Assembly: GCF_026626635.1 (NCBI RefSeq)
Contig: NZ_JAPNKA010000001.1
Location: forward strand, 1,302,001 to 1,366,000
Source of the DNA: Archangium lansingense
GTDB lineage: Bacteria > Myxococcota > Myxococcia > Myxococcales > Myxococcaceae
Reading direction: 5' to 3'
Length of the DNA stretch: 64,000 bases
Of the stretch, positions 8,128 through 16,987 are shown in pieces. Both the position numbers and the translations under genes were made by a program. How positions within the stretch are numbered: position 1 is the first letter of the stretch; every line of letters begins with the position of its first letter. The notes under the pieces were generated by a model. The model saw only the letters and a list, made by a program, of their open reading frames with translations. It was not told where the DNA came from and did not search any database.

Positions 8128-9630
8128 ATGTTCGAACAGAACTCGCAGGCAGTCCTGGAGATGGTGGAGCCGCAGGATGATCAGGCTCGGACCCTTCTCG
8201 ACAGCATCCAGGACTACGCCATCTTCATGCTCGACCTCACGGGGCGGGTGCGGAGCTGGAACCGTGGTGCGGAGCGCGTCAACGGCTACTCCCGGGAGGA
8301 GATCCTCGGGAAGCACTTCTCCATCTTCTACCCACCCGGGGACATCATCGACGGCAGGTGCGAGCGCGAGCTGCAGACCGCCGAGACGGAGGGCCGCTTC
8401 GAGGAGGAGGGCTGGCGCGTCCGCAAGAACGGCGAGCGCTACTGGGCCAACGTGGTCCTCACCGCGATGCGCGACGCCGCGGGTCAGGTTGTCGGGTTCG
8501 CCAAGGTGACGAGGGATCTCACCGAGCGCCGCAAGACGGAGGAGCGGCTCCGGCACAGCGAGGAGCGCTTCCGGCTGCTGGTCACGAGCGTGAAGGACTA
8601 CGCCATCTTCATGGTGGGGCCGGATGGGCGTGTGCAGAGCTGGAACGCGGGGGCTCAGCGCATGAAGGGCTACGAGGCTGGGGAGATCATCGGCGAGCCC
8701 ATCACGCGCTTCTACCCGGAGGAGGCGGTGGCCCATGGCAAGCCGTGGGCGCTGCTGCGCGAGGCGGCGGAGGTGGGCCGCGTCGAGGACGAGGGCTGGC
8801 GCGTGCGCAAGGACGGGTCGCTCTTCTGGGCGGACGTGGTCATCACCGCCGTGCGCGATGAGCGCGGGCAGCTTCGAGGCTACGCCAAGGTGACGAGAGA
8901 TCTCACCGAGCGTCAGCGGGCCGAGGCGGAGCGCCTGCGACTCGCCCAGGCCGAGGAGGCCGTCCGGCTGCGTGATGAGTTCCTCGCCATTGCCTCGCAC
9001 GAGCTGAAGACGCCGCTCACAGCGCTCCAACTCCAGCTCCAGAGCCTGAAGTTGCGAGGTGGGCCGCTCGAGCCCGGAGTCACCTCGAAGCTCGACCGTG
9101 CGGTGCACAGCACCGAGCGGCTGGCGGGCCTCATCGAGACGTTGCTCGACGTCTCGCGGCTCAGCACTGGCCAGCTCACGCTCAAGCCGGAACGGATGGA
9201 GCTGTGCGCCACGGTGAGGGATGTGATCGATCGGCTGCACGAGGCGGCGGCCCATGCGGACTGTCAGGTCCTCTTCCAGGAGGGGACGCCTGTCGAGGGG
9301 ACCTGGGATCGCCTCCGCATTGAGCAGGTCGTCATCAACCTGCTGTCCAACGCGTTCAAATACGCGGCGGGAAGCCCGGTCGAGCTCTCGGTCTCGCGGG
9401 AGGGCTCGGACGCGCTCCTCGTCATCCGGGACAAGGGGCCCGGCATTCCGGAGAGCGCCCTGTCTCGGTTGTTCAACAGGTTCGAGCGCGCCGCGTCCAT
9501 CAATCACTACGGCGGGCTGGGCCTGGGGCTGTACGTGACCCGGGAGATCGTCCAGGCCCACGGTGGACACATCTCGGTGGAGAACCTGGCGGAGGGCGGG
9601 GCGCGCTTCACGGTGCGCCTGCCCACGTGA
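8128..9630 (+). CDS. Soluble PAS-PAS sensor histidine kinase
   Basis: The 500-residue protein has two consecutive PAS domains (about 25-145 and 150-275). Each starts with a DYAIFM segment and ends with the PAC signature TRDLTER; these near-identical ends suggest domain duplication. A HisKA domain follows, with IASHELKTPL (His291), and then a HATPase_c domain with NLLSNAFKY, DKGPGIP and GLGLGLYV. No membrane segment is present, so it is a cytoplasmic sensor of redox, a gas or a small ligand. GGGGAGA upstream of the ATG is a good ribosome site. There is no regulator gene nearby. Conserved cofactor ligands cannot be assigned from sequence alone. Confidence 0.92.
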   Translation: MFEQNSQAVLEMVEPQDDQARTLLDSIQDYAIFMLDLTGRVRSWNRGAERVNGYSREEILGKHFSIFYPPGDIIDGRCERELQTAETEGRFEEEGWRVRKNGERYWANVVLTAMRDAAGQVVGFAKVTRDLTERRKTEERLRHSEERFRLLVTSVKDYAIFMVGPDGRVQSWNAGAQRMKGYEAGEIIGEPITRFYPEEAVAHGKPWALLREAAEVGRVEDEGWRVRKDGSLFWADVVITAVRDERGQLRGYAKVTRDLTERQRAEAERLRLAQAEEAVRLRDEFLAIASHELKTPLTALQLQLQSLKLRGGPLEPGVTSKLDRAVHSTERLAGLIETLLDVSRLSTGQLTLKPERMELCATVRDVIDRLHEAAAHADCQVLFQEGTPVEGTWDRLRIEQVVINLLSNAFKYAAGSPVELSVSREGSDALLVIRDKGPGIPESALSRLFNRFERAASINHYGGLGLGLYVTREIVQAHGGHISVENLAEGGARFTVRLPT

Positions 9631-9743
9631 GGCTCGAAACACCACTCGGAAGTCCATCAAGCTCGCCGGGTACACGATCAGGCGAGCGAGCCGCACTGCC
9701 CGTCGCTGCTGGCAGCGGTTCGCTGGGAGGTAGGAGAGAGCTC

Positions 9744-11054
9744 ATGCTCCTGAAAGGGTCTCTCGGCTTCCGGTTCCTGTTGGTGGCGGTGGTCACCCTC
9801 GTGCTGCGTGCGGCACCGGCGGAAGCATTCGGTGCAAGGCAGCCGAGTGGGTCCGTCGAGGTGCGTGAGCTGCCAGGAAGAGGGCTCGAGCTTGTCTTCG
9901 CTCCGCTGGCACGATCACCGGAAATGGACAGGCTGACCTTGGAGGACGCGAGGCTCGTGCTTGACATCTTCCGAGAAGACTTTGGCCAGCTGCGCTCTGT
10001 TCGGCCATGTGCTGGGGAATCGGGACCTGTATTGGCTCTGGCGGGAGTGGGCGGTTGTCCTGCGGCGAGCCGGGAGACGGTGCTGCGCGAGGAATACCTC
10101 TCACGGTATGGCGAACCGAAGGTGAAGCTGCCACTGCAGCTTGGGTACTGGCGCTTGGCAGAGGTCCTGCGACTGTCTCCGCGTTATATGAAGGCGGGAG
10201 TACGGGAAGCAGCGGCCGAGCTGTTCAGCGATCCGCTCTTCCTGGCGGGAGTTTCTACGTCGGTGGTGGCCTACTTCCTGGCCTGGGCCGTACCCGAGCC
10301 CCTGTTCAGCAAGTCCTTCGCGGCGACGGTGACGGTAGGGCTGGTGCTGGCCTTTGGAGTGGTGGAGCTCCGCAATCTGGGGTTGGCCTGCCTGCGGCTA
10401 TACGAGGAGGCGGAGAAGGCCAGCACGCCGGAGGAACTGGAGGCGGTGGCCGAGCGCTTCGGCAAGGCGATGGGCGGAACGGCGCTGAGGGCGCTGGTGA
10501 TGGTGGCGAGCGCGGGTGTGGGCAAGGGGTTGCCGAAAGTGCCCGAAGGCGGGCTGTGGCGGATGTTGGCGCCCCGCCGGTACGCATTGCCCGGGGGTCT
10601 GACGATGAGCACGTCAACCACTGCTCAGGCCGTGGCGGACGGCACAGTGGTGCTGATGGGGGCGTCGGTGGGCACGGCACCTGTGGCGGCGCGCGTGACC
10701 GGAGCCTGTGGGGATGGCTCGAAGAAGGATGGCCACTGGCATCACATCGCCACCAACAAGAATGACACCTGCGAGCTCCGTGGAGGCCCGTGGACTCCGG
10801 TGTTCAAGAAGCTCTTCGAGCAGGCGGGCATGAGCCTCGACGACTCGGCGAATCGCATCTATCTCCAAGGCCACAAGGGCCCTCATCCAGAGGAATACCA
10901 TGCGGAGATCTTCGAGGTGCTCCGGCGAGCGATGAAGGGCTGTCAGGACCAGGTCGGGTGTCGGCGCATGCTGGAGGGGGCGCTCGACAAACTGGCGGGT
11001 AGGATCTGCACCCCCGGCTCAAAACTCCACGAACTTCTTACGAAGAAGTCGTAG
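9744..11054 (+). CDS. AHH-nuclease polymorphic toxin (SitA-like)
   Basis: A 436-residue exported protein. A signal peptide (about 1-29) ends AEA, so cleavage would be by signal peptidase I; there is no lipobox Cys at that point. Two hydrophobic segments lie near 160-215. They are followed by a segment around FGKAMGGTALRALVMVAS, which I associate with myxobacterial AHH toxins. The last 110 residues hold the predicted AHH nuclease: HWHHIATNKN (His at about 331, 333 and 334) and LQGHKGPHPEEYH. The downstream gene, 20 bp away, is an Imm11-type protein. This arrangement matches the SitA/SitI kin-discrimination toxins moved by outer-membrane exchange, although known SitA proteins are lipoproteins. 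The ATG at 9744 has GGAG 10 bases upstream. Confidence 0.8.
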   Translation: MLLKGSLGFRFLLVAVVTLVLRAAPAEAFGARQPSGSVEVRELPGRGLELVFAPLARSPEMDRLTLEDARLVLDIFREDFGQLRSVRPCAGESGPVLALAGVGGCPAASRETVLREEYLSRYGEPKVKLPLQLGYWRLAEVLRLSPRYMKAGVREAAAELFSDPLFLAGVSTSVVAYFLAWAVPEPLFSKSFAATVTVGLVLAFGVVELRNLGLACLRLYEEAEKASTPEELEAVAERFGKAMGGTALRALVMVASAGVGKGLPKVPEGGLWRMLAPRRYALPGGLTMSTSTTAQAVADGTVVLMGASVGTAPVAARVTGACGDGSKKDGHWHHIATNKNDTCELRGGPWTPVFKKLFEQAGMSLDDSANRIYLQGHKGPHPEEYHAEIFEVLRRAMKGCQDQVGCRRMLEGALDKLAGRICTPGSKLHELLTKKS

Positions 11055-11074
11055 CACCGGGAACGCGAGCGGAC

Positions 11075-11638
11075 ATGTCCAGGTACTTCAAGCTTCGTGA
11101 CCACATGAGCATTCCAGGACGTTGGGTGCTGGACGGCCCTTTCGACGAGCAAGGCACCGAGCTCGACTCCTGGCAGTTTGGCAACGGCCAGCGGATAGAA
11201 CTGGAATGCGTACCGCGCTTCACCTTGTCCCATGTTGGGGGCGCTGTCGACTTCAGCCAGACGGGTCTAGGGGTCCCCGTGGTCCATGGTCGAGTGGCTG
11301 CCATCCTCGGGCGCCTGGCCATTCAGGATGTGCAGTTGCTTCCGGCCAGGGTGGAAGGCCAGACGGAGCCTTGGTTCATCCTCAACGTCCTTCGCATCAT
11401 TCGTTGTATCGATGATGCGCGGTGCGGCGAGGTGGAATACTGGAAGCCGGAGGATGGGCAGCCAGAGAAGATAGGCCAGTACAGTTACATACACGGGCTG
11501 AAGGTGGACCCGACGAAAGTAGGGGACGCGCACATCTTTCGCCCATGGGGATGGGACGTGGCCATCATCGTCTCTGACACGCTCAAGCAGGCCCTGGAGC
11601 AGGAAGGTATCACCGGTATGAAGTACGTCGAGGCCTGA
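11075..11638 (+). CDS. Imm11-family immunity protein
   Basis: The 187-residue protein has the features of the Imm11 (DUF1629) family. It begins with a YFKL start and continues with an IPGRW segment, a VDFSQTGLGVPVV core, an ILNVLRIIRCIDD segment, IFRPWGWDVAIIVS near the C-terminus and a final TGMKYV. Members neutralise polymorphic toxins by binding them in the cytoplasm. It starts 20 bp after the AHH toxin stop, on the same strand, so it should protect the producer and its kin. The ribosome site is weak, which suggests coupling to toxin translation. The pairing with the toxin is an inference from position and family. Confidence 0.82.
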   Translation: MSRYFKLRDHMSIPGRWVLDGPFDEQGTELDSWQFGNGQRIELECVPRFTLSHVGGAVDFSQTGLGVPVVHGRVAAILGRLAIQDVQLLPARVEGQTEPWFILNVLRIIRCIDDARCGEVEYWKPEDGQPEKIGQYSYIHGLKVDPTKVGDAHIFRPWGWDVAIIVSDTLKQALEQEGITGMKYVEA

Positions 11639-11782
11639 CTTGGCTAAACTGGCGAAGAAGAGTGTATCGGCGAGTTCTCCGAGGGGATGGAGCTCCGCCT
11701 CGCTGGGTGGCTTCCCGTGGTTCTTCTGCTGCCACCAGTCTCGCAGGGCTTCTCGCGGGTAGCGTAAGGGTATCTCGCTCAT
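11639..11782 (-). pseudogene. Possible 5' remnant of a DACNV-like sensor gene
   Basis: On the minus strand from the ATG at 11782 about 47 codons read like real protein (SEIPLRYPREALRDWW, then LGELADTLFFASLAKSG). The pattern resembles the start of putative DACNV sensor domains of myxobacteria. The frame then runs antisense into the immunity gene and makes no sense there, so at best this is a truncated fragment left by a rearrangement. Confidence is low. Confidence 0.25.
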
Positions 11783-11824
11783 AGTCAGTGTACGCGCTGA
11801 TTATCCAAGAGAGCCTAAGGGTAG

Positions 11825-11923
11825 ACCCTCACCCCAACCCTCTCCCAGAGGGAGAGAGAGCACACAGGGGCCAACCCGGGTGACGGGCACCCTCACCCCG
11901 TCCCTCTCCCGGCGGGAGAGGGG
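11825..11923. repeat. Dispersed palindromic repeat, two reverse copies in tandem
   Basis: Copies at 11825-11856 and 11889-11923, both in the ACCCTCACCC... orientation, 32 bases apart. Unlike the other paired loci they are direct, not inverted. They lie between the immunity gene and a convergent small gene. Confidence 0.85.
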
Positions 11924-11933
11924 AGGATTCGGC

Positions 11934-12506
11934 TCAGACTCGCAGCTTCTCGCGCAGCGCCTTGGCCCGGCTCTGCATGTCCGGATCCAGGCTGGTGAGC
12001 TCGATGCCCTTCAGCCGCTGATCCATGCTCTTGGGCACCTTCGTCTTCACCAGCTTGCCCTCGGCCTCCAGCCCCTCCAGCCTGGCCAGCGCCTTGTCGA
12101 CGATGCGCTCGCGCGGATGGCCCAGCAGGCTGTCCAGGAAGTACGGGTCCTCGGGCAGCTCGGGATACTTCTCCAGGTAGTCCAGCACGCCCTGGGCCCA
12201 GGCCCGCGGGTCCTCGGCGGACTCCATCAGCTTCTGCATCGCCTGCTTCTGCGCCTTGCGCTTGCCCTCGGGGTCGAAGGCCTTCGCCAGGCCCTCGGGC
12301 AGCTCGCCGCCGGTGAAGAGCGCGTCGGCGGCCGCCTTGTACTTCTGGTAGGACGCGCTGCGCTCGATGCGCTGCTGCGCCGGATCATCCTGCCGGGAGG
12401 TGGGGCCCCGGCCCTTGCCGCGCGAAGCGTCGATCTCCCGCCAGCTCTTCGTCCGTTTGCCGGAGAAGCCCCCGCCGCCCCGATCGTCGTCCTTGTCACG
12501 TGCCAT
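11934..12506 (-). CDS. Conserved hypothetical protein, charged and helical
   Basis: A 190-residue cytoplasmic protein with no recognised domain. The first 45 residues are basic, polar and probably disordered. The rest is helical and rich in Lys, Glu and Ala (DPEGKRKAQKQAMQKLMES and similar). The start lies 3 bp after the stop of the upstream gene, with AAGGGAAAG as ribosome site, so it is the last gene of a three-gene unit. Codon use is like that of the neighbours. I cannot assign a function. Confidence 0.75.
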   Translation of the reverse strand: MARDKDDDRGGGGFSGKRTKSWREIDASRGKGRGPTSRQDDPAQQRIERSASYQKYKAAADALFTGGELPEGLAKAFDPEGKRKAQKQAMQKLMESAEDPRAWAQGVLDYLEKYPELPEDPYFLDSLLGHPRERIVDKALARLEGLEAEGKLVKTKVPKSMDQRLKGIELTSLDPDMQSRAKALREKLRV

Positions 12507-12509
12507 TCG

Positions 12510-13274
12510 TCACTTTCCCTTCCGAGCACTCCACAGCGCCGCCAGTCCGCGCTTCACCAGGGTGCGTACCTTCGCAAGCTCCTCGGGTGACAGGGGGTGC
12601 TCCTCGTCCTGCTCCGCCTCGAACAGCGCCTCGTCCGCGTACGCGGCCAGGGCCGTGGGCACTGGCGAAGTCTCCATGCCCGGTGTCTCCAGTGCCGCCG
12701 GAGCCACGCTCGCCAGCCCCTGCGGCCAACCGAGCTCCAGCATGGCATGCAGCTCGAAGAGCAGGTGGCGGGCAACGCCGTATCCTTCGTCCGTCAGCCC
12801 CGCGGCGTCAAGCACACCCAGCAGGGCGTCCTGCTTGTTTTCGAACGCATCGTGCAGGCGGGTGCGCGCCTTTTCGTCGTCTTCCAGGTAACGCCAGGCC
12901 GCCTCCACGAATGCCGTGTCCGGCTCGTCCGGGGCAAAGGGCCTGGGGGGCTCTGTCTTCTGCTTCTTCGGGCGCGGGGGGCGGGGCCCGTCCTCCAGCC
13001 TCACCTGCTTGCCTTCCTGCACCAGGTCCCACAACCCCAGCAGGTTCTGGAAGAGGCGGCGGGCCAGCTCGGGGGACTCGAAGCGCGGCTCCTGGCTGAA
13101 GAGGCTGGGAATCACCTCCTGCGAGGGGCGTCCCTCGGCGTGGGCCTGCCGCATGTGGGTCAGCACCGTGAGGCTGTCGTGCGAAGTGCCTGCGAGCTCC
13201 AGCAGCCCGTCGAGCACCTGCGCACCCTCGAAGTGGTGGACGAATTCCATCTGTTTGGATCGGGAGCGACTCAT
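12510..13274 (-). CDS. Conserved hypothetical protein
   Basis: A 254-residue soluble protein of unknown function. The N-terminal part (FVHHFEGAQVLDGLLELAG) is followed by a Lys/Pro-rich linker at about 95-115 (RPPRPKKQKTEPPRP). A helical acidic C-terminal part ends in PLSPEELAKVRTLVKRGL. There is no signal peptide or membrane helix. The ATG at 13274 is preferred; a GTG at 13283 would add three residues. It sits 43 bp after the small gene at 13318-13557 and 3 bp before the next, so the three are likely one operon. Confidence 0.72.
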   Translation of the reverse strand: MSRSRSKQMEFVHHFEGAQVLDGLLELAGTSHDSLTVLTHMRQAHAEGRPSQEVIPSLFSQEPRFESPELARRLFQNLLGLWDLVQEGKQVRLEDGPRPPRPKKQKTEPPRPFAPDEPDTAFVEAAWRYLEDDEKARTRLHDAFENKQDALLGVLDAAGLTDEGYGVARHLLFELHAMLELGWPQGLASVAPAALETPGMETSPVPTALAAYADEALFEAEQDEEHPLSPEELAKVRTLVKRGLAALWSARKGK

Positions 13275-13317
13275 GAGGTGCACACCGTAGCGCCCGGACG
13301 GCGGGGAGGCACGCGGC

Positions 13318-13557
13318 TCAATGCGGCTCTTCCCACTCGCCCATCAAATCGTCCTGGCGTTGCTTGGGGTTGGTGGGCCATTCGTAGTCCTCGGGCACGT
13401 GGCCCCCGCCCTGCTGGGCCGAGCCGATCCAGCTCACGTCCGGGAAGCGCGGATCGTGGCTCGCGTTGTACGGCTCTGGCTCGTCCGTTATCTCCGGGCG
13501 GTTGGGGGGCACCACGAAGGGGGCCTCGATGGGTTTATCGGATTTGATGATCGCCAT
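13318..13557 (-). CDS. Small acidic hypothetical protein
   Basis: A 79-residue protein rich in Pro, Glu and Asp (start MAIIKSDKPIEAPF, end LMGEWEEPH). A clear GGGAGGAG lies about 8 bases before the ATG at 13557, which supports it as a real gene. No motif is recognised. It is the first gene of a three-gene minus-strand unit of unknown role. Confidence 0.65.
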   Translation of the reverse strand: MAIIKSDKPIEAPFVVPPNRPEITDEPEPYNASHDPRFPDVSWIGSAQQGGGHVPEDYEWPTNPKQRQDDLMGEWEEPH

Positions 13558-13735
13558 GAGCAGACTCCTCCCGCCCAACCATAGGGATGATTCCGGCAGG
13601 TGGCCCGGGTCGCCCTGGGGAGACCGGCCGGGGAGCCAGCGGCATGCCCGACCCGTCCTGTCCTGGACGAGACCCGGCTCACCCCCTTTGCACCTTCCGT
13701 TTCCGCCCCTCCGACCCTAGGCTGACGCCCCGTCC

Positions 13736-14392
13736 ATGAGCGAACTGTCGTCGGAGAGATTGAAGGCCGCGGTGCTGGCGCTGTACCAGGCGCGCCCGGT
13801 GGAAGGGCCTCCCGGTGACGACGGCCAGCGCTCCGTCTGGCACCTGTCCACCCAGGGGGCGGAGCTGCTCTCCTTCGTGGACCCCGAGGGCCGCGTCCAG
13901 CGCCAGGAGCTGACGTTGCTGGATGAGCACTGTGTGTGGTCCAGCGGCGTGGGCCTGCGCACCGGACGGGTGGAACAGGACGGGGCCGTGCGCACCGAGA
14001 CGAGCGTCGTCCACCCGGATGCCCAGCCCGTCCCCGCCCGGCTGTTGCGTGCCGCGCTCGCCCTCGAGCACTACCAGGGTGAGGACCGTTACATCCTCCA
14101 TATCCAGCGCGTGCTCGCGCTCGCGCGCCAGGGCCTCGTGCTCGCTGGAGGCGCCAACCCCGCGCCCGGGCCGGCTGCCCCGGTGGCCTCCGCGCCGGTG
14201 GCTTCTGCGTCTGCTGTACCGGCTCTCAAGGCTCAGGGGCCGGTGCCCACGGCTCCGTCTCCGCTGCCGCTGCAGGTTCCCGCCATCGACCCCGTCATGC
14301 TGCGCAGGCAGAAGACGGAGGGCCTGACGATGCTCATTGTCCTCGGCATGGGTCTGCTGTTCAGCGTGCTGCTGCTGTACTGGCTCTTGTGA
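13736..14392 (+). CDS. Hypothetical protein with C-terminal membrane anchor
   Basis: The 218-residue protein has an N-terminal soluble domain (1-130). A low-complexity Ala/Pro/Val linker follows (about 138-185, with repeated APVASA). One hydrophobic helix sits at the very end (TMLIVLGMGLLFSVLLLYWLL). It would be tail-anchored with its bulk in the cytoplasm. There is no signal peptide. I do not recognise the soluble domain. It is divergent from the three-gene unit upstream and followed by an inverted pair of palindromic repeats. Confidence 0.7.
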   Translation: MSELSSERLKAAVLALYQARPVEGPPGDDGQRSVWHLSTQGAELLSFVDPEGRVQRQELTLLDEHCVWSSGVGLRTGRVEQDGAVRTETSVVHPDAQPVPARLLRAALALEHYQGEDRYILHIQRVLALARQGLVLAGGANPAPGPAAPVASAPVASASAVPALKAQGPVPTAPSPLPLQVPAIDPVMLRRQKTEGLTMLIVLGMGLLFSVLLLYWLL

Positions 14393-14402
14393 CCGTCGAC
14401 AT

Positions 14403-14509
14403 CCCCTCTCCCTCTGGGAGAGGGTCAGGGTGAGGGTTTGCCTCGCTGTGACGAGGGAATGCTCGGGCGACTACCCTCACCCCCCGCCCTCTCCCAGAGG
14501 GAGAGGGGG
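14403..14509. repeat. REPIN-like inverted pair of palindromic repeats
   Basis: Forward copy at 14403-14437 and reverse copy at 14473-14509, separated by 35 bases. The pair can fold into one long hairpin, each half also palindromic. It lies between convergent genes and could act as a bidirectional transcription stop. Confidence 0.88.
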
Positions 14510-14519
14510 CATGCGCAAC

Positions 14520-16283
14520 TCAGGCGGCGACAGCGCCCTCTCCGAGCAACTGGGCATAGCGGCCACCTCGGGCGGTGAGCTCCGCATGGGTGCCCGCCTC
14601 CACCACCTGGCCGGCGTCCATGACGACGATGAGGTCCGCGTCCCTGACCGTGGACAGGCGGTGCGCAATGACGAGCACCGTGCGTCCCTTCATCAGCGCC
14701 GCCAGCCCCGCCCCCACCGCGGCCTCGCTCTGCGCGTCCAGCGCACTGGTGGGCTCATCCAGCAGCAGCACCGAAGGCCGGCACAGGAAGGCTCGGGCCA
14801 GGGCGAGCCGCTGCCTCTGTCCACCCGACAGCCGCGCCCCACGCTCACCCACCGGCTCGTCCAGGCCACCCGGTAGGGCGCCCACGAAGTCCTCCGCGTG
14901 CGCCAAGCGCAGGGCCTCCCACAGTTCTGCGTCGGTGGCCTCAGGTCGTCCCAGCAGCAGGTTGTGCCGCACGCTGCCCGAGAAGAGCACCGGCTCCTGC
15001 GGTACCCACGCCATCTGCGCGCGTACGCTGGAGGGCTTCAGCTGGGACATCGGCATGCCGTCCCACGTCACTGCGCCGCCGCTCGGGGGCACGAAGCCCA
15101 GCAGCACGGAGAAGAGCGTCGTCTTGCCCGCCCCCGAGGCTCCCACCAATGCCACCCGGGCCCCCGCGGGCACCGTGAGGTCCACCCCGCGCAGTGCCTC
15201 GCGGCCGTCCGGGTAGGTGGCGCGCACGCCCTCGAGCGTCAGCGCGCGGGTGAGGGGAGCGGCCTGCTCGCCCTCGTCCGGTGGCACCGGCACGTCCGCC
15301 AGCGCGAAGAGGCGCTCGGCGGCCACCAGTCCGATGAGCACCTGGGAGAGCGTGCCGCTGAGTGACTTCACCGGCTGGTAGAGGAGCAGCACCGCGGCGA
15401 GGAAGGACAGCAGACGCCCGGAGAGCGACGGGTCCGCGGAGATGGCCCGCGCGCCCCACGCCACCGCGAGCGCCACGCCGACAATCCCCATCACCTCCAC
15501 CGTGGGGCTGTACGCCCCGCGCAGGAAGAGCGAGCGGCGCATCTGCCCGAGGTAGCGCTCCGACTCGGCCTCGAAGGACTCCAGCGCTCGGGACGTGCCT
15601 CCATAGGCCTGCACCACGGGCAGGGCCTGCAGCTGCTCCGCGGTGAGCGCCGTGAGGGCGCCCAGGCTCGTCTGAGAGCGGTTGGCCACCTTCTTCAGCG
15701 AGCGGGCGAAGCTGCGCACTGGCAACACCGTCAGCGGCATCACCACGAAGGTGATGAGGAAGAGCTTCGCGTCGATGAGCAGGCACGAGACGAGCAGCGC
15801 CAGAATCTGCAGCCCGTCCTTCACATAGGAGGAGAGCGCCTGCGTCACGGAGAACTCCACCAGCGGCACGTCCGCGGTGAAGCGGGTGAGCAGCTCGCCC
15901 GAGTGCTGCCGCTCGAAGAAGGCTGGCGGCTGGGAGAGCAGCCTGGCGTAGAGGTAGGCCCGCAGGTCTGCCATCACCCGCTGCCCCAGCCGCTGCATCC
16001 ACCCGCCCTGGAGGAAGCCAGCCGTGGCCTTGACCGCCGCCATGGCCACCACCAGCAGGGGCAGCACACGGAGCAGCTGCTCGCCCGGCAGCGTGAATCC
16101 CGCGAGCTTTACCGGTGTTCCAGTGAGGACAGCGTGCAGCAACGGCCCCACCAACCATGCGTAACCCGAGGTGGCAGCCGCGGCGGCCAGAGAGGCGCTC
16201 ATGCCGCACAGCAGCAGCCGCCGGTAGGGACGGAGGTAGCCCAGCAGGCGGCGATAGACGTTCGGAGAAGGACGGGGGGCCAC
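14520..16283 (-). CDS. MsbA-like ABC exporter (fused permease-ATPase)
   Basis: A 587-residue half-transporter. An N-terminal exporter-type membrane domain has about six helices (about 15-310), with the FFERQHSGELLTRFTADV coupling region. The C-terminal ATPase has Walker A GASGAGKTT (about 372-380), signature LSGGQRQRLALARA and Walker B VLLLDEPTSALD, followed by the H-loop (IAHRLS). It matches MsbA/lipid or multidrug exporters that act as dimers in the inner membrane. It starts with GTG at 16283. The gene is divergent from 16423 and stands alone. The substrate could be a lipid, a drug or a peptide; the sequence does not decide. Confidence 0.9.
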   Translation of the reverse strand: MAPRPSPNVYRRLLGYLRPYRRLLLCGMSASLAAAAATSGYAWLVGPLLHAVLTGTPVKLAGFTLPGEQLLRVLPLLVVAMAAVKATAGFLQGGWMQRLGQRVMADLRAYLYARLLSQPPAFFERQHSGELLTRFTADVPLVEFSVTQALSSYVKDGLQILALLVSCLLIDAKLFLITFVVMPLTVLPVRSFARSLKKVANRSQTSLGALTALTAEQLQALPVVQAYGGTSRALESFEAESERYLGQMRRSLFLRGAYSPTVEVMGIVGVALAVAWGARAISADPSLSGRLLSFLAAVLLLYQPVKSLSGTLSQVLIGLVAAERLFALADVPVPPDEGEQAAPLTRALTLEGVRATYPDGREALRGVDLTVPAGARVALVGASGAGKTTLFSVLLGFVPPSGGAVTWDGMPMSQLKPSSVRAQMAWVPQEPVLFSGSVRHNLLLGRPEATDAELWEALRLAHAEDFVGALPGGLDEPVGERGARLSGGQRQRLALARAFLCRPSVLLLDEPTSALDAQSEAAVGAGLAALMKGRTVLVIAHRLSTVRDADLIVVMDAGQVVEAGTHAELTARGGRYAQLLGEGAVAA

Positions 16284-16422
16284 GGCGGAGCGCTCACTCT
16301 CTCACCGTCAAGCGCCCCGGGCAAAGCCCCGCGTCCGCCCGCCTGCCGTGCTGCCCGGCACTCGGTCCATGTAGGCCCTTTCATTGCCCCGGCGGGAAGC
16401 GGCGGACAGCTTTTCGCTAGCC

Positions 16423-16866
16423 ATGGACAACACCAACACGGGGAAAGAGGCGCTGTTCAGTCCGGGCTGTGAGCCGGTGGTCGAGGATGAAGAGCGCCGC
16501 CGGCTCCTGTGGCTGATGGCGGAGTACTTCCGCACCATCGGCTGCACGGACCTCAAGGCCCGGCTGCCCGGCTTCATGCCACCGCCCATTCTTTCGGGCA
16601 CCATCGAGGACCATCGGCCAGACTTCACGTGCCGTCAGTCCGATTCAGCTCGCACCCCCATCATCCTGGAGATTGTCACGCCGGGCATGGTGGAAGACCC
16701 CACCACGGAGAACCGCTGGAGCCTGCTGTCCAGCGCCGCCAAGCTCTACAACGCGGAGCTGCACTTCGTGGTCCCCAAGTGGGCTCCCAGGGGAGCGGTC
16801 GACCCCGTGCTCAAACGGCGGTTGGCCCGGATGGAGCTGACGGCCAACCGGGTTTGGACGGTTTGA
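16423..16866 (+). CDS. Hypothetical protein
   Basis: A 147-residue soluble protein with no domain I can name. It has a helical N-terminal half (EERRRLLWLMAEYF) and a beta-strand-rich second half (TPIILEIVTP, then LHFVVPKW). The PDF and EIV pieces hint faintly at a PD-(D/E)XK fold, but the spacing and lysine are not convincing. The ATG at 16423 is chosen; an ATG at 16384 would add 13 residues. A strong hairpin follows the stop. Confidence 0.6.
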   Translation: MDNTNTGKEALFSPGCEPVVEDEERRRLLWLMAEYFRTIGCTDLKARLPGFMPPPILSGTIEDHRPDFTCRQSDSARTPIILEIVTPGMVEDPTTENRWSLLSSAAKLYNAELHFVVPKWAPRGAVDPVLKRRLARMELTANRVWTV

Positions 16867-16872
16867 GCCCCA

Positions 16873-16900
16873 GCGCCCGCCCCAGAGATGGGGCGGGCGC
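16873..16900 (+). terminator. Perfect 11-bp hairpin after 16866 gene
   Basis: GCGCCCGCCCC and GGGGCGGGCGC pair perfectly around a 6-base loop, 6 bp after the stop codon. There is no T-tract, so it may act with Rho or as an RNA end stabiliser. Confidence 0.6.
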
Positions 16901-16903
16901 GGA

Positions 16904-16930
16904 TTGCCGGACCTCTCGCCTGCGTTATAG
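16904..16930 (+). promoter_or_regulatory. Possible promoter of dnaJ
   Basis: TTGCCG (16904-16909) and TTATAG (16925-16930) lie 15 bases apart upstream of the DnaJ gene, in an AT-richer stretch. The spacing is short of the usual 17, so this is a weak call. Confidence 0.3.
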
Positions 16931-16987
16931 TGATTTCGAAGACTACGCGAGCGTAGAAAGTCCAATAAATCCAGGGGTTTGAACGCA

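Noticed and set aside
11267..11638. Antisense gene over the immunity protein
   Set aside because: The minus-strand frame loses coding character once it overlaps the immunity gene. Only its first 47 codons look real.
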